64,000 bases of DNA, taken from NCBI RefSeq assembly GCF_900635775.1, contig NZ_LR134167.1, positions 1,583,001-1,647,000 of the forward strand. The letters run 5' to 3'. A model generated the notes under the pieces. That model did not search any database. It saw only the letters and a program-made list of their open reading frames with translations, and was not told the DNA's origin. Positions 11,115-20,688 of this stretch are shown here, piece by piece. The position numbers were made by a program, and so were the translations under genes. Source of the DNA: Avibacterium volantium (GTDB lineage: Bacteria; Pseudomonadota; Gammaproteobacteria; Enterobacterales; Pasteurellaceae). The number at the start of each line of letters is the position of its first letter. The first letter of the stretch is position 1.

Positions 11115-12104
11115 TTAATTCCCCCTTACCAGCTGGCTTGGCTCAATAAAACAAGCACGCAAGCGGTTTGGTGCAAATTGTTCCAACGGCGGGCTGTTTT
11201 GGCATTGTTCCGTTGCAAATTGGCAACGTGGGCTAAATGGACAGCCCGTTGGCAAATGCAATAAATTAGGTGGATTGCCAGGGATAGTTAAGAGTTTGTC
11301 TTCTTCGGAATCCAAACGTGGCACAGCGTTGATCAACCCAATGGAATAAGGGTGAGTTGGCTGATAGGAAATATCTTTCGCTGAGCCATATTCCATCGTT
11401 CTTCCCGCATACATCACCAGCACCTGATCGCAGCTCCCTGCCACCACGCCAAGATCGTGCGTAATCATAATAATTGCTGTATTAAACTCGTGTTTTAGCT
11501 CATTTAATAGGGTCATAATCTGCGCTTGAACGGTTACATCTAAGGCTGTGGTTGGTTCATCAGCAATCAATAATTTTGGACGACATAATAATGCCATTGC
11601 AATCATCACACGCTGACGCATACCGCCAGAAAATTCGTGCGGATACATTGCCATTCGCTTACGCGCCTCTGGCATTTTCACCGCGTCTAACATTTTCACG
11701 GATTCTTCAAAGGCTTGTTTATAATCATAACCTTTATGTAGTACCAACACTTCCGTGAGCTGTTCGCCAATTTTCATATAAGGATTAAGCGAGGTCATTG
11801 GATCTTGGAAAATCATCGCAATTTGCTCCGCTCTTAAGCGATTTAATTGCCCTTCTGACAAACCTAAAATCTCTTCGCCATTAAAACGGGCTGAACCTGA
11901 AGTGCGTCCGTTATCAGCTAATAGTCCCATCAAAGCAAACGCGGTTTGCGATTTTCCTGAACCTGATTCACCAACAATGCCTAAGGTTTCACCAGCATTA
12001 AGGCTAAAGGTTAAGTTGTTTACTGCGGTAACCTCGCCGTCTGGCGTTTTAAAAGTTACTCTTAAATCTTGAACATCAAGGAGAGGGTGTTTTTCGTTTT
12101 TCAT
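11115..12104 (-). CDS. oppD: OppD, oligopeptide ABC transporter ATPase
   Basis: First Opp ATPase, 329 aa. Walker [11 protein letters not shown], signature [14 protein letters not shown], Walker [13 protein letters not shown], switch HD in MITHDLGVV, and a C-terminal Cys cluster ([14 protein letters not shown]). Lies between oppC and oppF with 9-nt and 1-nt gaps, so it is part of one transcript. Confidence 0.95.
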   Translation of the reverse strand: MKNEKHPLLDVQDLRVTFKTPDGEVTAVNNLTFSLNAGETLGIVGESGSGKSQTAFALMGLLADNGRTSGSARFNGEEILGLSEGQLNRLRAEQIAMIFQDPMTSLNPYMKIGEQLTEVLVLHKGYDYKQAFEESVKMLDAVKMPEARKRMAMYPHEFSGGMRQRVMIAMALLCRPKLLIADEPTTALDVTVQAQIMTLLNELKHEFNTAIIMITHDLGVVAGSCDQVLVMYAGRTMEYGSAKDISYQPTHPYSIGLINAVPRLDSEEDKLLTIPGNPPNLLHLPTGCPFSPRCQFATEQCQNSPPLEQFAPNRLRACFIEPSQLVRGN

Positions 12105-12113
12105 TTTCTCACC

Positions 12114-13025
12114 TTATCGATCTTTCGGATCAAGCGCATCACGCAAGCCATCACCAATAAAATTAAAACAAAATAGCGTTACCACTAAAAATAATGCTGG
12201 AAAAATTAGTAACCAAGGCGCGGCTTCCATTGAGTTTGCCCCATCATTTAGTAATGCGCCCCAACTACTAAGCGGTTCTTGTGTACCTAATCCTAAGAAA
12301 CTTAAAAAAGATTCAAACAAGATCATTCCCGGCACGAGCAAGGAGGCATAAACCACCACAACACCTAATACGTTCGGCACAATATGTCTCCAAACAATTT
12401 GACTTGGTGAAACACCACATACAATGGCTGCTTCGATAAATTCTTTCCGTTTAAGGCTTAGGGTTTGCCCACGCACGATACGCGCCATATCCAGCCAAGA
12501 CACCATGCCAATTGCCACGAAAATCAGCAAAATATTTTGCCCAAAGAACGTGACCAATAGGATCACAAAAAACATAAACGGAAAAGAATATAAGATCTCT
12601 AAGATACGCATTAAAATCGCATCGGTTTTGCCGCCCACATAGCCCGCGGTTGCGCCATAAAGCGTGCCAACTAAGACGGCGATAAACGCCCCTGCGATCC
12701 CAACTAATAAGGAAATACGCCCGCCAATGGCAATACGAACTAGAAGATCTCGCCCTAAGCCGTCTGTGCCTAAATAGTGCATTGATTCAAAATCTGGCGG
12801 TGAAGACATCATTGCCCAATCGGTATCATCATAGCTAAAGGGCATCAACATTGGTGTAAAGGTTACAAAAAGCAAAATGAGAAATAACACGAAAAGGCTC
12901 ACCACCGCCGCTTTATTGCGGAAAAAACGGCGTCTGGCATCTTGCCATAAACTGCGCCCTTCGACTTTGTCTAATTGCTCCCCTAATTTTTCCATTAGTG
13001 CTTGATTTTCTTTTGTTTTTATCAT
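12114..13025 (-). CDS. oppC: OppC, oligopeptide ABC transporter permease
   Basis: Inner-membrane permease, 303 aa (E. coli 302). An N-terminal cytoplasmic segment precedes TM1 (about 40-60), then a periplasmic loop with HYLGTDGLGRD, and five further membrane segments with the EAA loop (EFIEAAIVCGVSPSQIVWRHI). The start at 13025 is preceded by GGAGTG and removes 15 residues that overlap oppB. Confidence 0.94.
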   Translation of the reverse strand: MIKTKENQALMEKLGEQLDKVEGRSLWQDARRRFFRNKAAVVSLFVLFLILLFVTFTPMLMPFSYDDTDWAMMSSPPDFESMHYLGTDGLGRDLLVRIAIGGRISLLVGIAGAFIAVLVGTLYGATAGYVGGKTDAILMRILEILYSFPFMFFVILLVTFFGQNILLIFVAIGMVSWLDMARIVRGQTLSLKRKEFIEAAIVCGVSPSQIVWRHIVPNVLGVVVVYASLLVPGMILFESFLSFLGLGTQEPLSSWGALLNDGANSMEAAPWLLIFPALFLVVTLFCFNFIGDGLRDALDPKDR

Positions 13026-13038
13026 TGTCTGCACTCCA

Positions 13039-13959
13039 TTAATAACGAATTTTCGGGTCAATAACGGCATAAAGAATATCTACAATGGCATTGAACACAA
13101 TGGTTAATGTGCCAACCAAAATAGTTAAACTTAGCACTAAGGAATAATCACGATTTAGCGCACCATTCACGAAAAGCTGCCCGATACCCGGTAGCACGAA
13201 AATACTCTCAATCACCATAGAGCCAGTAATAATTCCCACAAAAGCAGGCCCCATATAAGAAATGACAGGCAACAGTGCAGGGCGTAACGCGTGTTTCAAA
13301 ATAATTCGCGACATTGGTAACCCTTTTGCTTTCGCCGTGCGAATAAAATTAGAATGCAAAACTTCAATCATTGAGCTACGCATAATCCGCGCAATGCTAG
13401 CAATATAAGAAAGGGAAAGGGCAATCATTGGTAAAATCATATTGGTTAGCTGCCCGCCTTCCCAACCGCCTGAAGGCAGCCATTTTAAGGTAATGGAAAA
13501 AATCAGCACCAACAACGGGGCGACCACAAAACTGGGGACAACAATTCCAGTCATCGCAAAGGTCATTATCAAATAATCTAGCCACTTATTTTGTTTCAAT
13601 GCAGCGATAACGCCTGCGGAAATCCCACATACTAAGGCAATTAAAAAGGCTGAAAAACCTAATTTTAATGAAACGGGGAAAGCTTGGGCCACCAGCTGAT
13701 TAACAGTGTAATCTTTATATTTGAATGAGGGCCCGAAATCACCGTGTGCCAAATCTTTCAAGTAAATGCCATATTGCACCATTAATGGTTCATTCAAATG
13801 ATATTTTGCTTCAATATTAGCGATGACTTCTGGTGGGTAATTTTTTTCACTGGAAAATGGACTGCCCGGAGCAAGTCGCATCATAAAAAAAGAAACGGTG
13901 ATTAAAATAAATAAGGTTGGGATCGCCTCTAAAATACGGCGAAAAATTAATTTAAGCAT
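13039..13959 (-). CDS. oppB: OppB, oligopeptide ABC transporter permease
   Basis: Inner-membrane permease, 306 aa, identical in length to E. coli OppB and starting with the same MLK..RRILEAIPTLF pattern. Six membrane segments; the EAA loop is at about 200-220 (NFIRTAKAKGLPMSRIILKHAL). The chosen ATG at 13959 has only a weak GGGAA ribosome site. A hairpin separates it from oppA. Confidence 0.95.
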   Translation of the reverse strand: MLKLIFRRILEAIPTLFILITVSFFMMRLAPGSPFSSEKNYPPEVIANIEAKYHLNEPLMVQYGIYLKDLAHGDFGPSFKYKDYTVNQLVAQAFPVSLKLGFSAFLIALVCGISAGVIAALKQNKWLDYLIMTFAMTGIVVPSFVVAPLLVLIFSITLKWLPSGGWEGGQLTNMILPMIALSLSYIASIARIMRSSMIEVLHSNFIRTAKAKGLPMSRIILKHALRPALLPVISYMGPAFVGIITGSMVIESIFVLPGIGQLFVNGALNRDYSLVLSLTILVGTLTIVFNAIVDILYAVIDPKIRY

Positions 13960-13993
13960 AAAATTATTCCCACAAAAAAATTTAGAAAAAAAC

Positions 13994-14028
13994 ACCCGCA
14001 CTTTTCTTAAAATGCCAAAAGTGCGGGT
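13994..14028 (-). terminator. stem-loop between oppA and oppB (attenuator candidate)
   Basis: ACCCGCACTTTT (13994-14005) and AAAAGTGCGGGT (14017-14028) form a 12-bp perfect stem with an 11-nt loop. On the minus strand it is followed by GTGTTTTTTTC. The arms differ from the USS core by one inserted G. Likely reduces transcription past oppA or protects the 3' end of the oppA message. Confidence 0.7.
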
Positions 14029-14036
14029 AAAAAAGA

Positions 14037-15677
14037 TTAATGTTTAATGATATAAACGTCTTTTAAGTAATAGTTTTGTGCTGGGTGCGCATAAGCAAAG
14101 CCTTTCACCCAAGGTTTAATTAAACGAGGTTGAACATAGTGATAAACTGGCACCATTGCGGTATCCTCATCTAACAATCCTTCTGCTTTGGCATACACTT
14201 CTGCACGCTCATCATCGCTTTGCGCTTTGAATGAAGAATCAATCAAGGCATCATAAGCTGGATTTTTATAGAATGCAGTGTTGTTCGCACTATTGGATAA
14301 ATAATAGTTCAAGAATGTGCTGGCTTCATTATAATCCGCACACCAACCTGCACGCGCCACATCAAAGTTGCCTTGATGACGGGTATCTAAGTAGGTTTTC
14401 CACTCTTGATTTTCCAAAGTGATATTCACCACGCCTTGTAAATTTTTCTTCCAAATGGACTGCGCAGCACTCGCCAATTTTTTGTGGTTATCAGAGGTGT
14501 TATATAACAATTTGAAATTTAATGGGTGAGATTTATCAAAGCCCGCTTCTTTCAACAATTTAAGCGCTTCTTGGTTACGCTGATCTTGCGTCCAATTTGC
14601 CCACTCAGGATTAGTCATTTTCTCAGCCCCATTGATAAATGGTGGGGTGAAAATATAAGCGGGTTTTTGCCCTTGTTGTAACACTTTATCAGTTAAAATT
14701 TCACGTTCTAAGGCTAAAGATAAGGCTCTACGCACTTTTGGATTATCAAACGGTGCTTTGGCCGTATTGATTTCATAAAGATAAGTACAAAGCAACGGTG
14801 CGTGATAAAGCTCATCACCTAACTCTTTTTTCACTTTACTATAAAGCTCAATAGGAATTTCTTTGCCTGTCATATCCTCATCACCTGCACGATAACGCGC
14901 AACATCTGTTGATGCAGATTCGATAGGCAATAACACCACTTTATCCAACACGGTGCGCGCGTTGTCCCAATAATTCGGATTGCGCTCTAACACGGCTTTT
15001 TCGTTTACCACTGCAGATTTCAGCACAAATGCCCCGTTACCTACGAGATTACCTGGTTTCGTCCAGTTATCACCAAATTGCTCTACCACTTTTTTATTTA
15101 CTGGCGCTAACACATAATGCTCAACCAATTTATCAACATAAGGCACAGATTCGGTTAAATGTAACACTAAAGTATGATCGTCTTTGGCTTCAACACCGAG
15201 ATCAGTAACAGGAAGTTTGCCTGCGGTAACTTGATCCGCATTTTTCAATTTCACAAATTCTAAGAAGCTTGCATAAGGTGCTGCCGTTTTCGGATCGGCT
15301 AAACGCTGCCACGCATAAACGAAATCACCTGCCACAACAGGATCACCATTTGACCATTTAGCCTCAGGGCGAAGGTGGAATGTCCAGGTTTTAAAATCTG
15401 GGCTATGCTCCCAAGAGGTCGCCGCCCCCGGAATAATATGCCCTTTCGCATCAGAAGTCACTAAGGTTTCAAACAACTGACGCGCATAATAACCTTCTAC
15501 ATCGCCTTCCATTTTTTGTGGATCAAGGGTGGCGGGGTTAGAACTAATATTCCAAGTTAATTCTTGCTTTTCTGCTAACTGTGTCCCCGCGGGTACCTCA
15601 GCCGCCATTGCCGACCCCACAGAAAGGGATAGCCCTAAAATGGCAGATAAAAGTGTTTTTTTGAATGACGTGTGCAT
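14037..15677 (-). CDS. oppA: OppA, periplasmic oligopeptide-binding protein
   Basis: Periplasmic binding protein of the Opp system, SBP family 5, 546 aa (E. coli 543). Signal peptide with cleavage after AMA near residue 25. Family segments include WNISSNPATLDPQ, the WSNGDPVVAGDFVYAWQRL block, and a Tyr/Trp-rich C-terminus. AGGAGGAAAAG precedes the ATG. First gene of oppABCDF; its leader holds a 9-nt match to the GcvB seed. Confidence 0.95.
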   Translation of the reverse strand: MHTSFKKTLLSAILGLSLSVGSAMAAEVPAGTQLAEKQELTWNISSNPATLDPQKMEGDVEGYYARQLFETLVTSDAKGHIIPGAATSWEHSPDFKTWTFHLRPEAKWSNGDPVVAGDFVYAWQRLADPKTAAPYASFLEFVKLKNADQVTAGKLPVTDLGVEAKDDHTLVLHLTESVPYVDKLVEHYVLAPVNKKVVEQFGDNWTKPGNLVGNGAFVLKSAVVNEKAVLERNPNYWDNARTVLDKVVLLPIESASTDVARYRAGDEDMTGKEIPIELYSKVKKELGDELYHAPLLCTYLYEINTAKAPFDNPKVRRALSLALEREILTDKVLQQGQKPAYIFTPPFINGAEKMTNPEWANWTQDQRNQEALKLLKEAGFDKSHPLNFKLLYNTSDNHKKLASAAQSIWKKNLQGVVNITLENQEWKTYLDTRHQGNFDVARAGWCADYNEASTFLNYYLSNSANNTAFYKNPAYDALIDSSFKAQSDDERAEVYAKAEGLLDEDTAMVPVYHYVQPRLIKPWVKGFAYAHPAQNYYLKDVYIIKH

Positions 15678-15731
15678 CTTTTCCTCCTAGATTGTTTTTA
15701 TAAAATGGCTTTCATTAATAAAGGAATTTTC

Positions 15732-15740
15732 TGATGTTGT
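15732..15740 (-). promoter_or_regulatory. candidate GcvB-binding site in the oppA leader
   Basis: The minus strand reads ACAACATCA, a perfect 9-nt complement to TGATGTTGT in GcvB (20359-20367), extendable by one G-U pair. It lies 55-63 nt upstream of the oppA ATG. oppA is a known GcvB target in enteric bacteria. Confidence 0.55.
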
Positions 15741-15824
15741 AAATAAGAAATTGCGAAATCATCAGGAATTTTTTCTCTCTTTTCTAATCACAGCATTTGA
15801 TTTACAAAAAATAGACAAAAAAGC

Positions 15825-15892
15825 ACCGCACTTTTGTTTTTACGCATAAGAATCCTCATACAACAGAGTTCTTATAAAACCAAAGTGCGGTG
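15825..15892. terminator. USS-pair hairpin after uvrD
   Basis: ACCGCACTTT (15825-15834) and AAAGTGCGGT (15882-15891) are inverted copies with a smaller internal stem TAAGAA/TTCTTA (15847-15852, 15869-15874). It lies about 30 nt after the uvrD stop on the minus strand and is followed by T-rich DNA. The long loop makes it a weaker terminator than the others. Confidence 0.55.
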
Positions 15893-15921
15893 TTTTTTCA
15901 CTTAATTTTTTTGATTTAGGT

Positions 15922-18108
15922 TTAGGAGAGTTTTTCTAGCTTCGCTAAGGCGGCAATGAGCCATTTGATGCCTTCGCCTTGGAAAGCAATTTGTAGGCGA
16001 GTATTGTTGTCTTCACCTTCCACATTAATAATTGTGCCATTTCCAAATTTGCCGTGTTTAACTTTTTGTCCCATTCTCCATTCACTATCCTTGCCCGATT
16101 TATGCGTATTTAGCGATCCCACGGCTGCGCGGTTATAGGCACGGGTAACCGTACCGCGTAAACGCACTTCTTGAATGCAATCTTCTGGCAGTTCCTCAAT
16201 AAACCGTGAAGGCAAATGGCGCTCTTCTTTACCATATAAGCGGCGACTTTCTGCATAGCTAATGGTCAGTTTTTGTTTGGCTCGGGTAATCCCCACATAA
16301 GCCAGACGGCGTTCTTCTTCTAAACGCCCCGGTTCTTCAAAGGAACGGAAACTCGGGAATATTCCCTCTTCTACGCCCACCATAAAAACACGGGCAAATT
16401 CTAGCCCTTTGGCAGAATGCAAGGTCATCATTTGCACGCTGGATTGATGTGGTGAAGCCTGCTCTTCCCCTGCTTCTAAAGAGGCGTGAGTGAGAAATGC
16501 CATTAAGTCTGTCATTTCTTCGGCGTCTTCAGGCTTGATAAATTCTCGGGTGGCGCTGACTAATTCTTCCAAGTTTTCGATCCGCACTTCGCCTTTCTCG
16601 CCTTTTTCTTGCTTATACATTTCATATAAGCCTGAATGTTTGATGACAAAATCCGTTTGCGCGAACAAAGGCATTTCCGCCGTTTCTTGCTGTAAGGAAT
16701 TAATTAATTCGGTAAAGCGCAACAAGGCAGTGGCAGCACGTCCTGCCAGCATATTTTCCTGAATGGCAACTTGAATGGCTTGCCATAGGGTGATTTGTCG
16801 CTCACGCGTTAATTGGCGCAGAACATCTAAGGTGCGATCGCCAATACCTCGTGTTGGCGTGTTGATAACACGTTCAAAGGCGGCATCATCAAAGCGATTG
16901 GCGATTAAACGCAAATAGGCTAAGGCATCTTTAATTTCTTGCCGTTCAAAGAAGCGTAATCCACCATAAATGCTATAAGGGATTTGCGCACGAATCAAGG
17001 CTTCTTCTATCACGCGCGATTGGCTATTACTACGATATAAAATGGCACAATCATCTAGCTTTCCACCATCATCGAGCCAGATTTTAATTTGGTTTGCCAC
17101 AAACTGCGCTTCGTCAATTTCATTGAATGCGGCATAAATTCCCACAGGATCGCCCTGTTCACCCTCTGTCCATAAATCTTTACCAAGACGGTTGCTGTTA
17201 TTGGCGATCAAATGGTTTGCGCTATTGAGAATATTGGCCGTAGAGCGATAATTTTGCTCAAGGCGAATGGTTTGTGCATTGTGAAAATCTTCTAAAAAAC
17301 GATGAATGTTTTCTACTTGCGCGCCACGCCAGCCATAAATAGACTGATCGTCATCACCCACGATCATTATTTTGCCCGTTTCCCCTACCAATAATTTGAT
17401 CCACGCATATTGAATTTTGTTGGTATCCTGAAACTCATCAACTAAAATTTGCGAAAAGCGTTGTTGATAACGTTGCAAAATCAACGGTTTTTTCAGCCAT
17501 AATTCATAGGCACGAAGCAATAATTCAGAAAAATCTAACAAACCTGCGCGATCGCAAGCATCTTGATAAATTTGATAAATTTTAATCCAAGTACGTTCTT
17601 GAATATCACCGTCATCATCAAGTTGATGCGGTCGCAAACCTTCTTCTTTTTTGTTGTTGATATACCAGCACGCTTGTTTCGGAGGATAAGCGTTTTCATC
17701 AATATTGTGCAATTTAATCAAGCGTTTAACTAAGCGTAGTTGATCATCACTGTCTAAAATTTGAAAATCCTGCGGCAGCCCTGCATCGGCATAATGGGCG
17801 CGCAATAAGCGGTGAGCAATGCTGTGAAATGTGCCGATCCACATTCCCATTACACGTTGTGATGAATATTTCGCCAAAGTTTCTTCAATTCGATGGCGCA
17901 TTTCTGCTGCGGCTTTATTGGTAAAGGTTACCGCCATTATGCTTCCTTCAGAGATTTGCTCAACAGCAATCAGCCAAGCAATGCGAAAAGTCAGCACCCG
18001 CGTTTTACCGCTACCCGCGCCCGCTAGTACTAAATAATTGCCTAAGGGCGCAGCCACCGCTTCACGTTGTTTATCGTTTAAACCATCAAGTAATTCAGAA
18101 ATATCCAT
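15922..18108 (-). CDS. uvrD: UvrD, DNA helicase II
   Basis: 3'-5' superfamily 1 helicase of nucleotide-excision and mismatch repair, 728 aa (H. influenzae 727). Motifs in order: Walker A AGAGSGKTRVL (about 29-39), DEFQDTN (II), GDDDQSIYGWRGA (III), EQNYRST (IV), MMTLHSAKGLEF (V), LAYVGITRAKQ (VI), and a Tudor-like C-terminus (GQKVKHGKFGNGTII). All motifs intact. Confidence 0.96.
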   Translation of the reverse strand: MDISELLDGLNDKQREAVAAPLGNYLVLAGAGSGKTRVLTFRIAWLIAVEQISEGSIMAVTFTNKAAAEMRHRIEETLAKYSSQRVMGMWIGTFHSIAHRLLRAHYADAGLPQDFQILDSDDQLRLVKRLIKLHNIDENAYPPKQACWYINNKKEEGLRPHQLDDDGDIQERTWIKIYQIYQDACDRAGLLDFSELLLRAYELWLKKPLILQRYQQRFSQILVDEFQDTNKIQYAWIKLLVGETGKIMIVGDDDQSIYGWRGAQVENIHRFLEDFHNAQTIRLEQNYRSTANILNSANHLIANNSNRLGKDLWTEGEQGDPVGIYAAFNEIDEAQFVANQIKIWLDDGGKLDDCAILYRSNSQSRVIEEALIRAQIPYSIYGGLRFFERQEIKDALAYLRLIANRFDDAAFERVINTPTRGIGDRTLDVLRQLTRERQITLWQAIQVAIQENMLAGRAATALLRFTELINSLQQETAEMPLFAQTDFVIKHSGLYEMYKQEKGEKGEVRIENLEELVSATREFIKPEDAEEMTDLMAFLTHASLEAGEEQASPHQSSVQMMTLHSAKGLEFARVFMVGVEEGIFPSFRSFEEPGRLEEERRLAYVGITRAKQKLTISYAESRRLYGKEERHLPSRFIEELPEDCIQEVRLRGTVTRAYNRAAVGSLNTHKSGKDSEWRMGQKVKHGKFGNGTIINVEGEDNNTRLQIAFQGEGIKWLIAALAKLEKLS

Positions 18109-18168
18109 TACATCACCACTGTTTTTTTATACAGGTTAAATTATAGGGGGATTTTGTCAAAAGGCAAG

Positions 18169-18206
18169 AAGTGCGGTGAAATTTTTATGAATTTTTCACC
18201 GCACTT
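18169..18206 (-). terminator. USS-pair terminator after rlmM
   Basis: AAGTGCGGTGAAA (18169-18181) pairs with TTTCACCGCACTT (18194-18206), a 13-bp stem with a 12-nt loop starting 4 nt past the rlmM stop. Confidence 0.75.
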
Positions 18207-18209
18207 TAA

Positions 18210-19301
18210 TTAAGGCAATAAATAGAGATAAACGGTGATCTCTTCCCTATCGTGATACAAATGTTTTGCTTTGAGTTTGTATTTAAGTCCTTGTTTATCC
18301 AAGGCTTGCTCAATCATTGCTAAACATTCTTTGACTTCCGCATAACGCTTTTTCATTGGCAATTTTAAGTTGAAAATACTGGCGTGACACCAGCCATTGA
18401 TCAACCATTTTGCGATGAGTTGTGCGATGCGACTAGGCTGTTCCACCATATCACACACTAGCCAATCAATGCGGCGGCGTTTCGGGGGCTGAAATTTAAA
18501 ACCGTCTTCTGCGCAATGTTCGATCCGCCCTGTTTCGTGCAAACTGGCTGCCATTTTGCCGTGATCCACTGCATAAACAAATAAACCACGCTTAACCAGT
18601 TGATATGTCCAACCCCCAGGGCAAGCACCAAGATCGACCGCATATTGGTTTTCGTTCAGATATTGGCTTTCTTTTTGTTTCGGAATAAAAGTTAAGATGG
18701 CTTCTTCTAATTTCAGGGTAGAACGGCTTGGCGCATCTGCGGGGAATTTAAGCCGTTGAATGCCCATAAAATAAGGGGAATGATTGTGGTTGTAGGAATA
18801 GCCCACATAGCACGCGGTGGATTGCAAGAAAAAAACGTGTAAAGTTACCGCACTTTTGTGGCTATCTTTACCTTGTAAAAAGCCGTCTTTTTTCAATGCG
18901 TTACGCAACGGCACAGTAAATTTGCGGCAAAATCCCGAAAGCTCTTTGGCTTCGTTAGTATCGGCAGTTTCCACAAATAATTCGGTGCTATTTTTGAGCT
19001 TTTTCGCCAATTCACTTTGGCGATATTGCGATAAAATAGGGCTGATACGATCTTCGGGGGAAAGATCTTGCAGTAAATCTGACACCACGATCATTTGGCG
19101 AGCAAAAATCAGTTGATCGAAAGGCAATTCTTGCGCAAGGCGATCCGCTTCGCCTGCTTGATAACATTCAAAAATTACATAGCCTGAATTCGGCTCAACA
19201 CGCGCAAAACCAAACACACCGCGCTCACTGGCTTTATCGGTGATTTCTGCGGCTAATTCTTTTTCAAAACCAATACGGCAATATAAGGCAAGTTTATTCA
19301 T
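18210..19301 (-). CDS. rlmM: RlmM, 23S rRNA 2'-O-ribose C2498 methyltransferase
   Basis: 363 aa. An N-terminal THUMP-like domain (about 1-170) precedes a Rossmann methyltransferase domain with the SAM-binding segment [14 protein letters not shown] (about 218-231) and [12 protein letters not shown]. The start ATG lies inside the gcvA 3' end (8-nt overlap), so translation is probably coupled. Confidence 0.94.
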   Translation of the reverse strand: MNKLALYCRIGFEKELAAEITDKASERGVFGFARVEPNSGYVIFECYQAGEADRLAQELPFDQLIFARQMIVVSDLLQDLSPEDRISPILSQYRQSELAKKLKNSTELFVETADTNEAKELSGFCRKFTVPLRNALKKDGFLQGKDSHKSAVTLHVFFLQSTACYVGYSYNHNHSPYFMGIQRLKFPADAPSRSTLKLEEAILTFIPKQKESQYLNENQYAVDLGACPGGWTYQLVKRGLFVYAVDHGKMAASLHETGRIEHCAEDGFKFQPPKRRRIDWLVCDMVEQPSRIAQLIAKWLINGWCHASIFNLKLPMKKRYAEVKECLAMIEQALDKQGLKYKLKAKHLYHDREEITVYLYLLP

Positions 19302-20184
19302 TATTATTTCTTATTTCTTTAATTATCCATTGGCGGAATGCCAAAATTTGTTCATCATTGGCTTTATCTAATTGATTTACCACATAAAAAGATTTTGGAT
19401 CTTTTAGCTGGGTTGGGAGTACCACTTGTAAATTCCCTTTATCAATTTCCTGTTGAGCCAGCAGTCGATTAGCAAGCACAATACCTTGTCCGTGTACAGC
19501 CGCTTGTAATGCCATAAAAGTATGACTAAAAATCGGCCCGTGCTGAATATCTAGCCCTTTGAGGTGCAGATAATTCGCCATATTCTGCCAGTTATCACGG
19601 GTATGAATATGAATCAGCGTATGTTTTTTAAGATCTTCTGCGGAATGTACAGGTTGTTTAGCCAAGAGTTTTGGTGAAGCAAGCAAAAGCAAATTTTCTT
19701 CTGCTAATTTTTCCACTTGCAGATTTTCCCACGCACCACGTCCATAGTAAATGGCAATATCAATTTCGCGATTTAGCAAACCTTCATCTTGATCTACTCC
19801 TGTTAAACGCACTTCAATATCAGGATAAAGCTCATTAAATCTGCTTAAACGCGGCACAAGCCATTGAATACCAAAGGTTTGTGGTACGCTGATGGCAATA
19901 TGTTTTTCATTTTTCTGCAGCATTAATTTTTGCGTAACTTCGGACAAACGGCGCAAGATCTCGGTAACTTCTTTAAAATAAATCTGCCCTAACTCAGTTA
20001 ACACTAACGCACGGTGCTGACGCTTAAATAATTCAATGCCTAAAAAATCTTCTAATAATTTAATTTGATGACTCACTGCGGCTTGGGTAACAAAGAGTTC
20101 ATCAGCAGCTTTTGTGAAACTTAAATGACGTGCCGCACATTCAAAAGCTTTCAGTGAATTCAAGGGAGGCAAACGTTTATACAT
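19294..20184 (-). CDS. gcvA: GcvA, LysR-type regulator of glycine cleavage and gcvB
   Basis: 296-aa LysR regulator. The N-terminal HTH ([21 protein letters not shown] is split at about 24-44) and the [13 protein letters not shown] start are characteristic of GcvA; the effector domain contains DIAIYYGRG. In enteric bacteria GcvA controls gcvTHP and activates the divergent small RNA GcvB. Here GcvB is indeed divergent, which supports the call. Confidence 0.92.
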   Translation of the reverse strand: MYKRLPPLNSLKAFECAARHLSFTKAADELFVTQAAVSHQIKLLEDFLGIELFKRQHRALVLTELGQIYFKEVTEILRRLSEVTQKLMLQKNEKHIAISVPQTFGIQWLVPRLSRFNELYPDIEVRLTGVDQDEGLLNREIDIAIYYGRGAWENLQVEKLAEENLLLLASPKLLAKQPVHSAEDLKKHTLIHIHTRDNWQNMANYLHLKGLDIQHGPIFSHTFMALQAAVHGQGIVLANRLLAQQEIDKGNLQVVLPTQLKDPKSFYVVNQLDKANDEQILAFRQWIIKEIRNNNE

Positions 20185-20273
20185 AAAATCTTCTCAAATG
20201 AAAAATTATCAGTTATACTAACTCACTGATTTATCTATTAGTTTTTTTAATGCAAGGGATAAAAAAATATCCT

Positions 20274-20302
20274 TTGTTCTCGCCCACGCATCTCACTACA
20301 AT
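20274..20302 (+). promoter_or_regulatory. gcvB promoter
   Basis: -35 TTGTTC (20274-20279), 17-bp spacer, -10 TACAAT (20297-20302); GcvB begins about 8 nt later. The T-rich stretch upstream with TCTATTAG (20233-20240) resembles the ATTAG/CTAAT element of GcvA sites; this part is weak. Confidence 0.75.
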
Positions 20303-20310
20303 ACGCACAT

Positions 20311-20481
20311 ACTTAATGATTGGTAATTCCTTATTGGTTAAGAGTTTCGACTTAAGTATGATGTTGTGTTTGCATAGTTCGGGCAACCGAACGGAGTAAC
20401 TGGTTAGTTACTCATTTCACTTCCTGTATATTTATTAAACCATTTTGGTTAAGCACCGCTCAATTGGGCGGTGTTTTTTTT
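20311..20481 (+). ncRNA. gcvB: GcvB small RNA
   Basis: About 170-nt Hfq-type sRNA divergent from gcvA. Visible parts: 5' stem ACTTAA/TTAAGT (20311-20316 with 20352-20357); the unpaired G/U-rich R1 seed GATGTTGTGTTTGCA (20360-20374), as in E. coli GcvB; hairpin GTTCGG-GCAA-CCGAAC (20377-20392); hairpin GAGTAAC/GTTACTC (20394-20413); the conserved single-stranded TTTCACTTCCTGTA (20415-20428); and a terminator CACCGC/GCGGTG followed by eight Ts (20454-20481). It is shorter than the roughly 200-nt enteric form. GcvB represses amino-acid and peptide uptake mRNAs through R1. Confidence 0.93.
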
Positions 20482-20688
20482 ATTTCTATGGCCTATTGAT
20501 CATTTATTTGCGTAAGATCTTAGCATAATTTACGATTTGCCCGAAATAGATTTACTCAATTCCGCTATTCCAACATTTCTCAAAAAAAATTCACACAAAA
20601 ATTACCGCACTTTTCTCATTGCAAGTTTTTAAGAATGGTGTAAATTAATCCTATTCAGTTGTAACAATATCATAATTAAGGAAACAAA
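20482..20688. other. ilvE upstream region
   Basis: Holds one USS (ACCGCACTT at about 20604-20612) and a plausible weak promoter, TTGCAA then TAAATT with a 16-bp spacer, ending near 20646. No leader peptide, attenuator or riboswitch was seen. Confidence 0.4.
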
